Positions 40,518 through 49,166 of a stretch of 64,000 nucleotides of DNA are shown here, piece after piece; position 1 is the stretch's first letter; each line of letters begins with the position of its first letter. Below the pieces are notes generated by a model. It did not search any database, was not told the DNA's origin, and saw only the letters and a program-made list of their open reading frames with translations. Source of the stretch: Leptospira sp. B5-022 (GTDB lineage: Bacteria; Spirochaetota; Leptospiria; Leptospirales; Leptospiraceae); NCBI RefSeq assembly GCF_000347035.1, contig NZ_ANIJ01000010.1, forward strand, positions 1 to 64,000, read 5' to 3'. Made by a program: the position numbers and the translations under genes.

Positions 40518-42134
40518 TTATGGCAGGATATTATATGTATTTAAGATTGCGTAATGCGCTTTATTAGCCTCGTATAATTTTTTGAACACGGAAAAATTCC
40601 GATCATAAACCGGTTTGTTCGCCGGATTCGGGATCCATCTTTGCTTACTAGGTATTAAATTTTTGATCTCTTCGAAAGAATGAATTTTACCTAATCCTAA
40701 TGCAGCGATCGCTGCCGCTCCCGTTGCTCCTGCATTTTGAGGATGGTCGATAGTTTCTATCGTTTTGCCCGTAATATCCGCCAAGATCTGGCAAATGATA
40801 GGAGAACGTGCCACCCCGCCCACAAATCGGACGGTGGAAGAAGCAGGGACTTTAGCCTGAGATAATTCTAAGATCCAGCGTTTATGAAAGGAAATCCCTT
40901 CGATCACGGACCGGATCAGTTTTCTTTTTCCCGTATCCAGACCTATATTAAAAAACATTCCTCTTGCTGCAGGGTCTTCGAACGGACAACGGTTTCCATG
41001 CAGCCAAGGAGTGAAGATCACCCCGTCGCTTCCAGCGGGAGTATCCTTGATAGATTCGAATAAGAATGCGAAAAGGCTTTCGTGAACCGCATCCTCTCCT
41101 TCCGTTACATTCTTTTTTTCTAAATAAACATCTATCTCATCCAGGGCAAGATGGTCCTTAACCCATTGCAGACATTTACCCGAGGTTTCCTGTTCTCCGA
41201 AATAATTATAATAACCCGCTCTAGCACCTACGATAGACGCAATTCTCGCATTGATATCCACAGTCCTTTTTTTAGTTACCGTAGAGACCCAACCGGAAGT
41301 TCCCGCATAAATATGAGTGTCACCTTCTTCTACCGCGCCCGCTCCGATACCGATCAGAGTGGCATCCCCTCCTCCGCCGAAAACCGCAGTTCCTTCCTTG
41401 AGCCCTAGTTCTTTTGCAGAAATCTCGGTCAGTCCGCCGATTAGGTCCGTGGATTGGATGAGATCGGGAAGATGTTCCGGACGGACTCCGAACATTTTAC
41501 AGAGTCCCTTATGCCAACGGCTTTTTCCAGGACGAGAATCATATAAGAAAGTTGCAAACGCGGAATCCAAGGTCATGGTAGCTCTGCCGGTACATCTGGT
41601 AGTCAGATAATCTTTCACATCCAACCACTTATGGACTCTCGCAAATTTTTCGGCTTCTTTTGCCTCGACCCATTTATATTTCCATAATGGATCTTTTACA
41701 CTTCCGGCAACCGCTCCGGTGATCTGTAAGGAACGAAGAAGTTTATAAGCATTTAAACCTTCTATCTTGATCCCATGCTCTATCCCTTTTTTCATTTCTT
41801 CGCCGGCTCTTTGGTCCATATAACTCATTGCCGGACGGACCGGTTTTAGATCCTTATCCACTAAAACGAGACCTTGCATTTGGGAACAAAAAGAGATCCC
41901 GCGAATTTCAGCCGGATCGAGTTTGGATTCTTTTAAGACTTGGGCAGTGGTATCTCTCATAGAATTCCACCAATCTTGAGGGTCTTGTTCCACTCCTCCT
42001 CCCTCTAAAAGAGTGAGTCCGTATTCTTGGCTAGCGGAATGTACAAGAGTCAGTCTATTACCAATTTCAAATAGGCAAGTTTTGGTCCCGGTAGTTCCTA
42101 TATCGTAAGCCAAAACATAGACTTTTGATTTCAT
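40518..42134 (-). CDS. FGGY-family carbohydrate kinase, xylulokinase-like
   Basis: Sugar kinase of the FGGY family. The ATPase-fold phosphate loop AYDIGTTGTKTCLFE opens the protein, YAGTSGWVS is the adenosine region, and FVGGVARSPIICQILADI is the conserved C-terminal segment. Substrate is not certain; overall layout resembles xylulokinase. The start is the ATG at 42134 with a strong GGAGGA eight bases upstream; the open frame continues 28 residues further but without a site. Upstream lie two palindromes and a promoter (see 42171-42291). Confidence 0.85.
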   Translation of the reverse strand: MKSKVYVLAYDIGTTGTKTCLFEIGNRLTLVHSASQEYGLTLLEGGGVEQDPQDWWNSMRDTTAQVLKESKLDPAEIRGISFCSQMQGLVLVDKDLKPVRPAMSYMDQRAGEEMKKGIEHGIKIEGLNAYKLLRSLQITGAVAGSVKDPLWKYKWVEAKEAEKFARVHKWLDVKDYLTTRCTGRATMTLDSAFATFLYDSRPGKSRWHKGLCKMFGVRPEHLPDLIQSTDLIGGLTEISAKELGLKEGTAVFGGGGDATLIGIGAGAVEEGDTHIYAGTSGWVSTVTKKRTVDINARIASIVGARAGYYNYFGEQETSGKCLQWVKDHLALDEIDVYLEKKNVTEGEDAVHESLFAFLFESIKDTPAGSDGVIFTPWLHGNRCPFEDPAARGMFFNIGLDTGKRKLIRSVIEGISFHKRWILELSQAKVPASSTVRFVGGVARSPIICQILADITGKTIETIDHPQNAGATGAAAIAALGLGKIHSFEEIKNLIPSKQRWIPNPANKPVYDRNFSVFKKLYEANKAHYAILNTYNILP

Positions 42135-42170
42135 GCAGTAGATCCTCCGAGGCCCAGCAGTGGCAATATG

Positions 42171-42198
42171 CCAGATGAGTGAGCGCTCACTCATCTGG
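42171..42198. promoter_or_regulatory. 28-bp perfect palindrome before FGGY kinase
   Basis: CCAGATGAGTGAGC followed directly by its reverse complement, a perfect dyad 37 bases before the kinase start. TGAGTGAGC-type dyads are common TetR-family operators. As RNA it would make a 12-bp hairpin in the leader, so control could be by protein or by structure. Confidence 0.75.
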
Positions 42199-42233
42199 AG
42201 AATGAAAAGGCCTCCCAAAAGGGCAATCCTTTT

Positions 42234-42253
42234 TTCTAGAATGTTTTCTAGAA
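42234..42253. promoter_or_regulatory. Tandem TTCTAGAA dyads
   Basis: Two copies of the 8-bp palindrome TTCTAGAA, 12 bases apart centre to centre, about one helical turn. They lie just downstream of the predicted -10 box of the kinase promoter on the minus strand, near the expected start of transcription, a position suited to repressor binding. Confidence 0.55.
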
Positions 42254-42263
42254 TAAGGAGGCG

Positions 42264-42291
42264 GTTATATGCGATTGTCCTTTCGTGTCAA
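42264..42291 (-). promoter_or_regulatory. Sigma-70-type promoter for FGGY kinase
   Basis: On the minus strand TTGACA (42291-42286), a 16-base spacer and TATAAC (42269-42264) match consensus closely. It would start a leader of about 120 bases containing both palindromes before the kinase ATG. Confidence 0.6.
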
Positions 42292-42296
42292 CAGAA

Positions 42297-42414
42297 TCGC
42301 GTCAGACGACCGCGACAGCGATGCGCAGGACTTTAGTCCGGGCTTTGCCCGGATGAGCGCGAATGCGCGAATCCGAAGCAGCGCGATCTCTCGCGAAGCG
42401 AGAGAGTCGCCCTA
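42297..42414. repeat. GC-rich multi-hairpin intergenic element
   Basis: A GC-rich block in an AT-richer setting with several short perfect hairpins: GGAC-TTTA-GTCC overlapping, CCGGGC-TTT-GCCCGG (about 42338-42352), GCGC-GAAT-GCGC and CTCTCGC-GAA-GCGAGAG. It lies just after the MRJP-like gene on that strand and before the kinase promoter. It may be a dispersed repeat or a structured RNA; I cannot tell which. Confidence 0.55.
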
Positions 42415-42432
42415 ACTCATCCAATAAAGAAA

Positions 42433-43527
42433 TTATCTACCTATGATCCCTTCCGCTTCCGGTTTGAATCTATAGATATAGTAAGGTCCTCTACTTAAGA
42501 TCGTACTATCTAATTGTAAAAAGACTTCGTTTAATGCACTACAAGTTAGATACATATATCCGTCCGGGGCATAGCTGAATCCATCGGGCCAACGAAAACT
42601 TGGATCCTTAAATAATGTGGTAATCTTCTTATCCGGATCAATCAGGTTCACCGCAGAATGCTCCGCATCGGTCACATAAATATTCCCACCTGTATCGATA
42701 CTGATACCGTCGCTCATTGTTTTTAAAGAATATTCTTCTACCTGCGCCGCCAATTGGGCTGCGGTTAGCGTAGAATCCCGTAAAACGGTGGTTTTAGCAC
42801 GGTATAGTTCTCCAGAAGTGAAAGGAGCGAAATATAACCATTCTCTATTTTGGTCCAATGCTATGGAGTCCGCATTGAATATAATAGAAACCCCCGCCAC
42901 TTGAAAGGGAGCTCCGTTCACAACAATCTCGTTTCTTTCCCCTACTACGGAAACATGGTCTTTTAGAAGCCTTCTTGCTTTTTTGGTTGCGATATCATAA
43001 ACCACTAAACCAGGATCGGGGATCAAAGGACTTGTATCCGTAATAAAGATAGTCTCAGTTACCGTATCGATCTGCATATCATTGAGCAAAGAATCCTTAG
43101 GTGCGATCGAAACGGGGAATTCATACTCGTGGATCGTAGCTCCGGTTTCTATATCGAATGCGTAAACTTTCGGTCTTGTTAATCCTAAATTGCCGTAATC
43201 CAGGGTCCAGAGCCGATTCTTATCATCCACTCTCACCGATAGGACAGTGTTAAAATTTTTCTGGAAGTTCTGGTTCGGGAAAGGAAGAACCTGACCGTTC
43301 TTTAACTCCGCTACTTTGATCGGGGGAGATCCTTGAGGAAAGAAGGAGAAGAAGATCCTTCCGGAAGCGGAAGCGCTAATATTGCCGGGAGGACGATCCA
43401 ATTGGATCACTTTTTCCAGGGAAGTATTCGGATATTTCGGTAACGTTGTCCTATCTTCTAAATTTCCTGTTTCACATTTTATAATGGTGGAAACCAATAC
43501 AAAGACCAAAGCCCATTTTTTTAACAT
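42433..43527 (-). CDS. MRJP/yellow-like lipoprotein
   Basis: A 364-residue protein with a likely lipoprotein signal (VLVSTIIKC, loose lipobox) and a six-bladed propeller-like body. Segments such as LSVRVDDKNRLWTLDYG, LNDMQIDTVTETIFITDTS and GLVVYDIATKKARRLL fit the major royal jelly/yellow family, found in bacteria as proteins of mostly unknown role. Blade repeats continue with GISIDTGGNIYVTDAEHSA and DGFSYAPDGYMYLTCS. It is on the same strand as the kinase, 300 bases upstream of it. Confidence 0.7.
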   Translation of the reverse strand: MLKKWALVFVLVSTIIKCETGNLEDRTTLPKYPNTSLEKVIQLDRPPGNISASASGRIFFSFFPQGSPPIKVAELKNGQVLPFPNQNFQKNFNTVLSVRVDDKNRLWTLDYGNLGLTRPKVYAFDIETGATIHEYEFPVSIAPKDSLLNDMQIDTVTETIFITDTSPLIPDPGLVVYDIATKKARRLLKDHVSVVGERNEIVVNGAPFQVAGVSIIFNADSIALDQNREWLYFAPFTSGELYRAKTTVLRDSTLTAAQLAAQVEEYSLKTMSDGISIDTGGNIYVTDAEHSAVNLIDPDKKITTLFKDPSFRWPDGFSYAPDGYMYLTCSALNEVFLQLDSTILSRGPYYIYRFKPEAEGIIGR

Positions 43528-43962
43528 AAATTTTCTCCACTACCTCATATCATAAGGCAAAAAAGAAAACGGTCGTCCGCATTGTTTAAGTCGAACGTCC
43601 GAATTTAAGAAGTCGGTCCTTCTTTTAAAATCGAAACTTACAACTTTCTTATTTCTTAAAGTACTATCTCACACATACAACCTGTAGTGATGTAAAAAAG
43701 AACGGAATTATAGGACCGAATTACCTCGCACTTATATGCGTCTTACATTTCACGAAATCACTTATTCGCATAATATTTAAGTCGTTATAATTAGGAATGA
43801 AAATAGCGGGTACTTCTTATTCCAAAATTATAATTTGCTTGGAACTAGAACATACACCTCTTATACTGTCATTGTTACTTCCGAGCAAATATTGATGATT
43901 CCCTCGGACCTAAGTGATGCGAATTATTATCTTTCACTATTTAAATAAAAACGGGGCTTTCT
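43528..43962. other. 435-base gene-free divergent region
   Basis: AT-rich spacer between the divergent MRJP-like and MFS genes. It should carry both promoters. A GGAG ribosome-binding site precedes the MRJP-like ATG and GGGG the MFS ATG. I found no convincing promoter pair, RNA gene or small coding frame. Confidence 0.5.
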
Positions 43963-45216
43963 ATGCGTGAAAACCAGGTAAAAGTATACGGCTACAGATG
44001 GGTGATTCTTGGTCTATACGCGTTAATTACTGCGATTATCCAGATCCAATGGCTGACTTTTGCGCCGATTGCCAGAGAGGCTAAAGTATTTTACGATGTA
44101 TCAAGCCTTCAGATAGATCTTCTCTCCCTAATATTCATGGGAGTATTCGTGTTAATGGCAATCCCCGCTTCTTATATCATAGATACTTACGGAATTCGGA
44201 TCGGAGTAGGAGTGGGCGCGGCCCTTACCGGAATTTTCTCCTTAAGCAAAGGAGTATATGCAGATAATTTCAGCATAGTCATCGCATCTCAGATCGGTTT
44301 AGCGATTGCACAACCCTTCATATTAAACGCGGTCACAAAAGTAAGCGTACAATGGTTCCCGATTACGGAAAGAGCAACTGCAGTAGCGATCGGAACCTTG
44401 GCGCAATTTGTAGGTATTATTTTAGTAATGGCAATCACTCCTAGAATGTTGGGAGAAATAAATCCGAATCCTCAGGAGATACCAGGTATACTTTTAAATT
44501 ACGGAATGATAGCTTTGGTAGGGGCGATATTGTTTTTAGCATTTTTCAAGGAGAAGCCTCCTACGGCTCCGGATAGGGCAAATCTGCAGGATTCCAAATT
44601 TAAAGTATTCGAAGGTTTAAAACATATCTTAAGCCAAAAAGATATGAGAAAATCCCTTCTCCTATTCCTGATCGGTTTAGGAATATTTAATGCAGTCAGC
44701 ACTTGTATAGATCAGATCTGCGAAACAAAACAACTGAACATGACTCAGTCGGGAGAAATAGCCGGAATGATGCTTATGTCCGGAATTATCGCAGGCATTT
44801 TTGTTCCGTTAATTTCCGATAAAGTAGGCAAAAGGCAGCCCTTCCTTGTGATCTCTATGGCCGGATTTTTACCCGGAATGATATTATTTTCCTTAGCCAA
44901 TGATTACACCTTAGTGTTAACCGGAGCATTTTTAATCGGATTTTTTTTACTTGGGATCGGAGCGCCGATCGGATTCCAATACTGTGCGGAGATCACTTCT
45001 CCCGCTCCTGAATCTTCTTCGCAAGGGCTTTTACTCTGGATCGGTCAGATTTCAGGGATCTTCTTTATTTTAGGGCTGAACTTTTTAGGAATCGATCTAT
45101 TCTTAAAAATATTCATAGGTCTTGGTGTGTTGAACCTAGCTTTGTCTTTTTTATTAAAAGAATCTCCTTTGATGTTAGGAGCAAAAATACAAGAGAATTC
45201 TCTCTCCAGAAAATAA
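43963..45216 (+). CDS. Major facilitator superfamily transporter
   Basis: A 417-residue carrier with about twelve hydrophobic segments. The sequence IDTYGIRIGVGVGA stands where the MFS loop-2 motif is expected, and VQWFPITERATAVAIGTLAQFVG resembles FLVCR/haem- or choline-type MFS members. The substrate cannot be read. It stands alone and is followed by a strong hairpin. Confidence 0.82.
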   Translation: MRENQVKVYGYRWVILGLYALITAIIQIQWLTFAPIAREAKVFYDVSSLQIDLLSLIFMGVFVLMAIPASYIIDTYGIRIGVGVGAALTGIFSLSKGVYADNFSIVIASQIGLAIAQPFILNAVTKVSVQWFPITERATAVAIGTLAQFVGIILVMAITPRMLGEINPNPQEIPGILLNYGMIALVGAILFLAFFKEKPPTAPDRANLQDSKFKVFEGLKHILSQKDMRKSLLLFLIGLGIFNAVSTCIDQICETKQLNMTQSGEIAGMMLMSGIIAGIFVPLISDKVGKRQPFLVISMAGFLPGMILFSLANDYTLVLTGAFLIGFFLLGIGAPIGFQYCAEITSPAPESSSQGLLLWIGQISGIFFILGLNFLGIDLFLKIFIGLGVLNLALSFLLKESPLMLGAKIQENSLSRK

Positions 45217-45217
45217 A

Positions 45218-45251
45218 CAAAAAAAGGTCCGTCGGAATTTCTCCGACGGAC
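45218..45251 (-). terminator. Intrinsic terminator serving the OYE gene
   Basis: GTCCGTCGGA and TCCGACGGAC form a perfect 10-bp stem (45227-45251, five-base loop). On the minus strand the stem is followed by a long T-run, so it terminates transcripts coming from the OYE gene; on the plus strand it follows the MFS stop by about ten bases but the T-run is weak. Confidence 0.85.
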
Positions 45252-45340
45252 AGTTTAAGGTTTGCTATTCAATGGATCAAGTCGTCATTTAGATACGATC
45301 CGCTTTAAAGAATTTCGTTCCAAAAATTTTCGATAGTCAG

Positions 45341-46597
45341 CTACGCAGGCTTCAAGAGTCTACGAAGCAGTCTTTTATAATTTTTAGCGTTACGTCTTCC
45401 TCTAATCTGATCGGCGATCATATTCCAAATCAAAGAACCAGGAAGCCTAGGTTCTTTTCCTTCTCCCATCCTTCTGAACTGAAGACGGATCGCGGACATC
45501 TTAGAAAGTGAATTTAATGCAGGATTGGAAAGTTTCGGTATTTCAACGGAAACATTTTCTATTTTCCCGGAAAGTAATCCTTTTACGAACGTAGGATGAA
45601 ATGCAAAAGGTGCTGCGATCCCTACTAGGTCCGCTTCTTTTGAAAGCACAGCTTCTTCCATTATCGATCTGCTTCTGAAACCACCTGTAACTAATAGCGG
45701 GGTCTTAGTGATCTCTTTCGCTTTTTTGGCAAATTCCAAGAAGTACGCTTCTCTTTTGTTTGTGCCTGTTCCTTGCATTGCAGGCGACTCATAATTCCCT
45801 CCGGAAATTTCCAGAAGATCCAAACCGATCGGCTCCAGCATTCTGATAACTTGGATGGAGTCTTCTTCCTGAAAACCCCCTCCTTGGAAGTCTGCGGAAT
45901 TCAGTTTAACTCCGATTCCGAAATCGGATCGAACCGAAGATTTGATACCTTTTAATACTTCCAAAAGGAATCTGGCCCGATTCTCCAAAGAGCCGCCCCA
46001 TTCATCTTTTCTAATATTACTGATAGGAGAAAGGAACTGATTCAATAAATATCCGTGAGCCGAATGGACTTCTACTCCGTTAAATCCCGCTTTTTCGGCT
46101 AGGACAGCGGCATCTACGAACTTTTGGATGAGGATTTCGATCTCTTCTCCTCTTAAAGCTCTGGGTACACCGAAAACTTTAGAGAACATTCTTCCCGGTA
46201 TATGTACTTTTACGGGAGAAGGAGCGACGGGTGTTTCCGTAATAAAACCGAATGTTTGTCTGCCGGGATGATTGATCTGCATCCAAATTTTGGAGCCGCC
46301 GGATTGTCCGATCTCCGCCCATCGTTTGATAGCAGAAAGATCCATATCCTTTCTTAAGATCACGTTCCCCGGACCGGTAAGCCCATTCACGTCCACCATT
46401 ACGTTTCCGGTAAGAAGAAGGCCCGCGCCCGATTGGGACCATCTTTCATAAAGTTTGAATAATTTTGGGCTAGGTAGAAATTCCTTATCCGAAAGACCTT
46501 CTTCCATAGAAGCCTTTACAATTCTGTTTTTGAGTATTTGGCCATTGGGAAGTTTCAGTTCGGAGGATATTCCTTCCTTAGATAATGCCTGGATCAT
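45341..46597 (-). CDS. Old Yellow Enzyme-family oxidoreductase
   Basis: FMN-dependent NADH:flavin oxidoreductase-type enzyme, 418 residues. Family marks: LKNRIVKASM, MQINHPGRQTF, GVEVHSAHGYLLNQFLSPISN with the His-x-x-His-type substrate pair, DEWGGSLENRARFLLE and the FMN-phosphate region VTGGFRS. I chose the ATG at 46597; an upstream ATG at 46627 would place the start inside a repeated operator box. It is divergent from a TetR gene, the likely regulator. Confidence 0.88.
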   Translation of the reverse strand: MIQALSKEGISSELKLPNGQILKNRIVKASMEEGLSDKEFLPSPKLFKLYERWSQSGAGLLLTGNVMVDVNGLTGPGNVILRKDMDLSAIKRWAEIGQSGGSKIWMQINHPGRQTFGFITETPVAPSPVKVHIPGRMFSKVFGVPRALRGEEIEILIQKFVDAAVLAEKAGFNGVEVHSAHGYLLNQFLSPISNIRKDEWGGSLENRARFLLEVLKGIKSSVRSDFGIGVKLNSADFQGGGFQEEDSIQVIRMLEPIGLDLLEISGGNYESPAMQGTGTNKREAYFLEFAKKAKEITKTPLLVTGGFRSRSIMEEAVLSKEADLVGIAAPFAFHPTFVKGLLSGKIENVSVEIPKLSNPALNSLSKMSAIRLQFRRMGEGKEPRLPGSLIWNMIADQIRGRRNAKNYKRLLRRLLKPA

Positions 46598-46621
46598 AAA
46601 ATTCTCACTCAAGTTATTTCC

Positions 46622-46677
46622 TACCATTCGGTATTTATTGGACGGACCCGGTCAATTAAAATTCCTACCGGTTGGTA
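46622..46677. promoter_or_regulatory. Two TACC-N4-GGTA boxes between OYE and TetR genes
   Basis: TACCATTCGGTA (46622-46633) and TACCGGTTGGTA (46666-46677) are near-palindromic and both continue as TTTAT, so they are also direct repeats 44 bases apart. They lie between divergent genes and are good TetR operator candidates controlling both. Confidence 0.65.
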
Positions 46678-46706
46678 TTTATTTTTAGGAAATTTGGAGA
46701 ATTCGT

Positions 46707-47378
46707 TTGACGAGCGAAGGAAAAATACGGAAACAGAGGGCAGGAATGAAACTGAGCAAAGCAAAACCTGGCTGGAAAAAAATGCCGGAGGAAGTCCGAA
46801 AGGAATCCATCCTTCAGGCGGCTATGCACTGTTTCTTTAGTAAGGGTTTCGAAAGGACCTCCGTTCAGGATATTGCGGATGCGGCAGGATTGACCAAAGG
46901 TGGGATCTATTTCCATTTCGAGAGCAAAGAGGAGATCAGAGACACTCTGATCCAAAATTTTCTATCTTGGGAAAGATTCGGGTTCGAAGATCCGGAAGTA
47001 ATGGCCCTCCCTCCCCACCTCAGGCTGGTGGAATACTTAGAAAGACTCGCGAATCGTTTGGCGGTAGAAGGGAATTGTAGTCCGCGTTTATTTGCGGAAG
47101 CCACCGCTTGCGGAGCGATGGAAAAAGAAATATTAAGTTTTTATGATTCTTTGGAAAAACTTTTCGCTAAGACAATTAGGGAATCACAGGAAATCGGCAA
47201 GATCCGAGTCGATCTTTCTCCCGAACTTTCTGCCAGGACATTACTTGCTCTTTTTGACGGACTACAGATCCAATCCGATATTTCCAATAAGAGGGCTCTG
47301 CAAACCGTAGGTAGAGAAATCCTGAAAGTATTCTTTAAGTCTATGTTATTTCTTCCTCAGGAAAACTGCGAAATTTAA
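46707..47378 (+). CDS. TetR/AcrR-family regulator
   Basis: A 223-residue regulator, helix-turn-helix FERTSVQDIADAAGLTKGGIYFHFESKEEIRD. The start is TTG at 46707, supported by GGAGA at seven bases; an ATG at 46746 is a plausible alternative. It is divergent from the OYE gene with two palindromic boxes between, so it probably represses both and responds to an electrophile-type ligand by analogy with other OYE regulators (inference). Confidence 0.85.
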   Translation: MTSEGKIRKQRAGMKLSKAKPGWKKMPEEVRKESILQAAMHCFFSKGFERTSVQDIADAAGLTKGGIYFHFESKEEIRDTLIQNFLSWERFGFEDPEVMALPPHLRLVEYLERLANRLAVEGNCSPRLFAEATACGAMEKEILSFYDSLEKLFAKTIRESQEIGKIRVDLSPELSARTLLALFDGLQIQSDISNKRALQTVGREILKVFFKSMLFLPQENCEI

Positions 47379-47410
47379 GGTTCGTTTTGAATCGAGGTCT
47401 TTCGAAAGGT

Positions 47411-47533
47411 TCAAACCTTGATCGGAAGATAAATGCTGACAAGTAAGAATGCTAAAGAGATCAAGATAGCCATCAGCGGTCTGATGATCCGATAGAATTT
47501 CCAAAGTCTTAATCTGAATTTTTGATTCTTCAT
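47411..47533 (-). CDS. Small basic membrane protein, 40 aa
   Basis: A short frame with a basic N-terminus (KNQKFRLRLWKFYRIIR) and one hydrophobic segment (PLMAILISLAFLLVSIYLP), which has the layout of a real single-span small protein. The ribosome-binding site is poor (AGAG). It lies in the gap after the TetR gene, on the opposite strand, downstream of another small membrane protein gene. Confidence 0.45.
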   Translation of the reverse strand: MKNQKFRLRLWKFYRIIRPLMAILISLAFLLVSIYLPIKV

Positions 47534-47630
47534 CTCTATTTATTAGATAACAAATGAAGAATGCAGGACGGTCAATTTTCGGATTTTTTTTAGAGTCCCT
47601 CAAGTAAGGGATCTATACTCAAGGATTAGA

Positions 47631-47777
47631 TTATTTTAATTCTTTATAGTCCGCTGTGCGGGCTTCAAGAGCCTGGACCTTTTGGGACAGGCTCTTATGT
47701 CTTTTTTTGATCCAGAGTCCGTAGATGATCCCGACGATAAATCCGGATACGATCACTATGATTAGAATTGGGTCCAT
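47631..47777 (-). CDS. Small PspB-like membrane protein, 48 aa
   Basis: A single N-terminal membrane segment (MDPILIIVIVSGFIVGIIYG) is followed by LWIKKRHKSLSQKVQALEARTADYKELK-like content; split, the tail starts LWIKKRHK and has the heptad QKVQALEAR. This membrane helix plus LEAR/coiled tail resembles phage-shock protein B. No pspA or pspC is in the window. It is too short for usual gene calling. GGGAAG precedes the ATG at short spacing. Confidence 0.6.
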   Translation of the reverse strand: MDPILIIVIVSGFIVGIIYGLWIKKRHKSLSQKVQALEARTADYKELK

Positions 47778-47818
47778 ACACTTCCCAGATTTATTTTGGA
47801 TCTAGGTTTTGCAAGAGC

Positions 47819-49057
47819 TTACTTGGATTTGCTTGTGACAGAAGTAATTTGAAGAGTGATACCTGAAACTTGCAAGTATGTCCAATCCGAACTTAGAGTC
47901 GGTGAAATTCCAGCAGTCCCGATGGAACCTGAGTCTCCAACCACCACGAGCCTATTTAGTTTTGAGCTATAAGTCGCAGACATCCATTCCTCAAAAGGAC
48001 TAGTAGTTCCACAGGCACCCAATGTGTTAATCGAAGTCCAAGAACTTCCTTGGTTAGAGGAATAGGCCCATTTGCAAGATTTTCCAAAAGTGTAAATATT
48101 TCCTGATTCGTCGCTTGCGAATCCGTTCGGCCTGCTATTTGTTCCAAAACCTGTTGCGACAGAAGCAGGCCATGTACCGCTCGGATTCATTTTGGAACTC
48201 ACAGATACGGAATCGGCTGCTCTAGTCCCCACCAAATAGAGATTATTTGAGCGGGATCTGAAAAACTGAAATGTAGTCATCTCATAAGGAGAAGCTGTCG
48301 GAGGATTCCATACCATCGACTCTACGGAACTTCCTCCCGGAGGAAATGATTCCAAAGCGTTGATGGAGGCGGCGGGATTATATCTTAAAATAGCTGTATA
48401 GGATCCCACTTCCATGGAACAATACAATGTATTATTATAAATTGCAGGTATACAAGAAGCGTCAACAGACCCGTAATCTACTCCTGCGATAGTTTCAAGT
48501 ACAGTCCACGAAACTCCGTCCGAACTTTGGATCGTGTATAATTTTTCGCCGGAAGAGTACACAAATTTAGAACCTACCGCGATGAATTTATTCACTCCGC
48601 CTACGGAACCATAAGTGATGAAGCGTAGTGGAAGATTTCCTTGAGCTGGGTATGTAACCGAATTCGGACAAGGAATCCGAGACCATGTTACCGCATCAGG
48701 ACTGGTCCAAAGTCCGCAGTTATTTGTTCTGGATGTAAAATCACCACTAAGCGTTCCTACTGCCACAAACAATCCATTGCCATAAGCAATCGAATATAAG
48801 TTCCCTCCAGAACAATCCGGAAAAACAGAGGACCCCGTATTCACAGCCCAAGTAACTCCGTCAATACTAGTCCATAAAGAGCAAGCTAAACCGACAGCCG
48901 CAAACTCAACGCCGTTATCAGGCGGTTGGAGTTGGTTGGATAATGTCAGGTCCAAGGAAAGGCCCACTAAGGACTGAGAAGCGTCTATATTCACTTCCTT
49001 TGCTTGGTTGCAATATAAGATCTGTAAGATACTGAGTAAGAGAACGAACCTTTTCAT
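47819..49057 (-). CDS. BNR-repeat-like lipoprotein
   Basis: A 412-residue lipoprotein (signal LLLSILQILYC, Cys at residue 16). The body is a beta-propeller-type repeat: LWTSIDGVTWAV, LWTSPDAVTWSR, IQSSDGVSWTV and AYSSNQGSSWTS are spaced copies of an Asp-box-like S-x-D-G-x-x-W motif. Such proteins are surface-exposed; no enzyme activity is predicted. It is rich in Ser, Gly and Thr. Confidence 0.75.
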   Translation of the reverse strand: MKRFVLLLSILQILYCNQAKEVNIDASQSLVGLSLDLTLSNQLQPPDNGVEFAAVGLACSLWTSIDGVTWAVNTGSSVFPDCSGGNLYSIAYGNGLFVAVGTLSGDFTSRTNNCGLWTSPDAVTWSRIPCPNSVTYPAQGNLPLRFITYGSVGGVNKFIAVGSKFVYSSGEKLYTIQSSDGVSWTVLETIAGVDYGSVDASCIPAIYNNTLYCSMEVGSYTAILRYNPAASINALESFPPGGSSVESMVWNPPTASPYEMTTFQFFRSRSNNLYLVGTRAADSVSVSSKMNPSGTWPASVATGFGTNSRPNGFASDESGNIYTFGKSCKWAYSSNQGSSWTSINTLGACGTTSPFEEWMSATYSSKLNRLVVVGDSGSIGTAGISPTLSSDWTYLQVSGITLQITSVTSKSK

Positions 49058-49166
49058 GTCTTGGGCCTTTTACTTAATAACAAATTGCCTAGAGATCTTT
49101 CCCTTCTTTTTTTGGGATATGGATCGTTCGATTATGTCGAATTTTTTAGGCTTTGTGTCAGATAGT

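Noticed and set aside
47650..47672. GGGCTTCAAGAGCC-like sequence also seen near 3890 and 45345 as a possible dispersed repeat
   Set aside because: The copy at 47650 codes for ALEAR in the small PspB-like protein and the one near 45345 codes for the OYE C-terminus; the match is short and explained by coding sequence.
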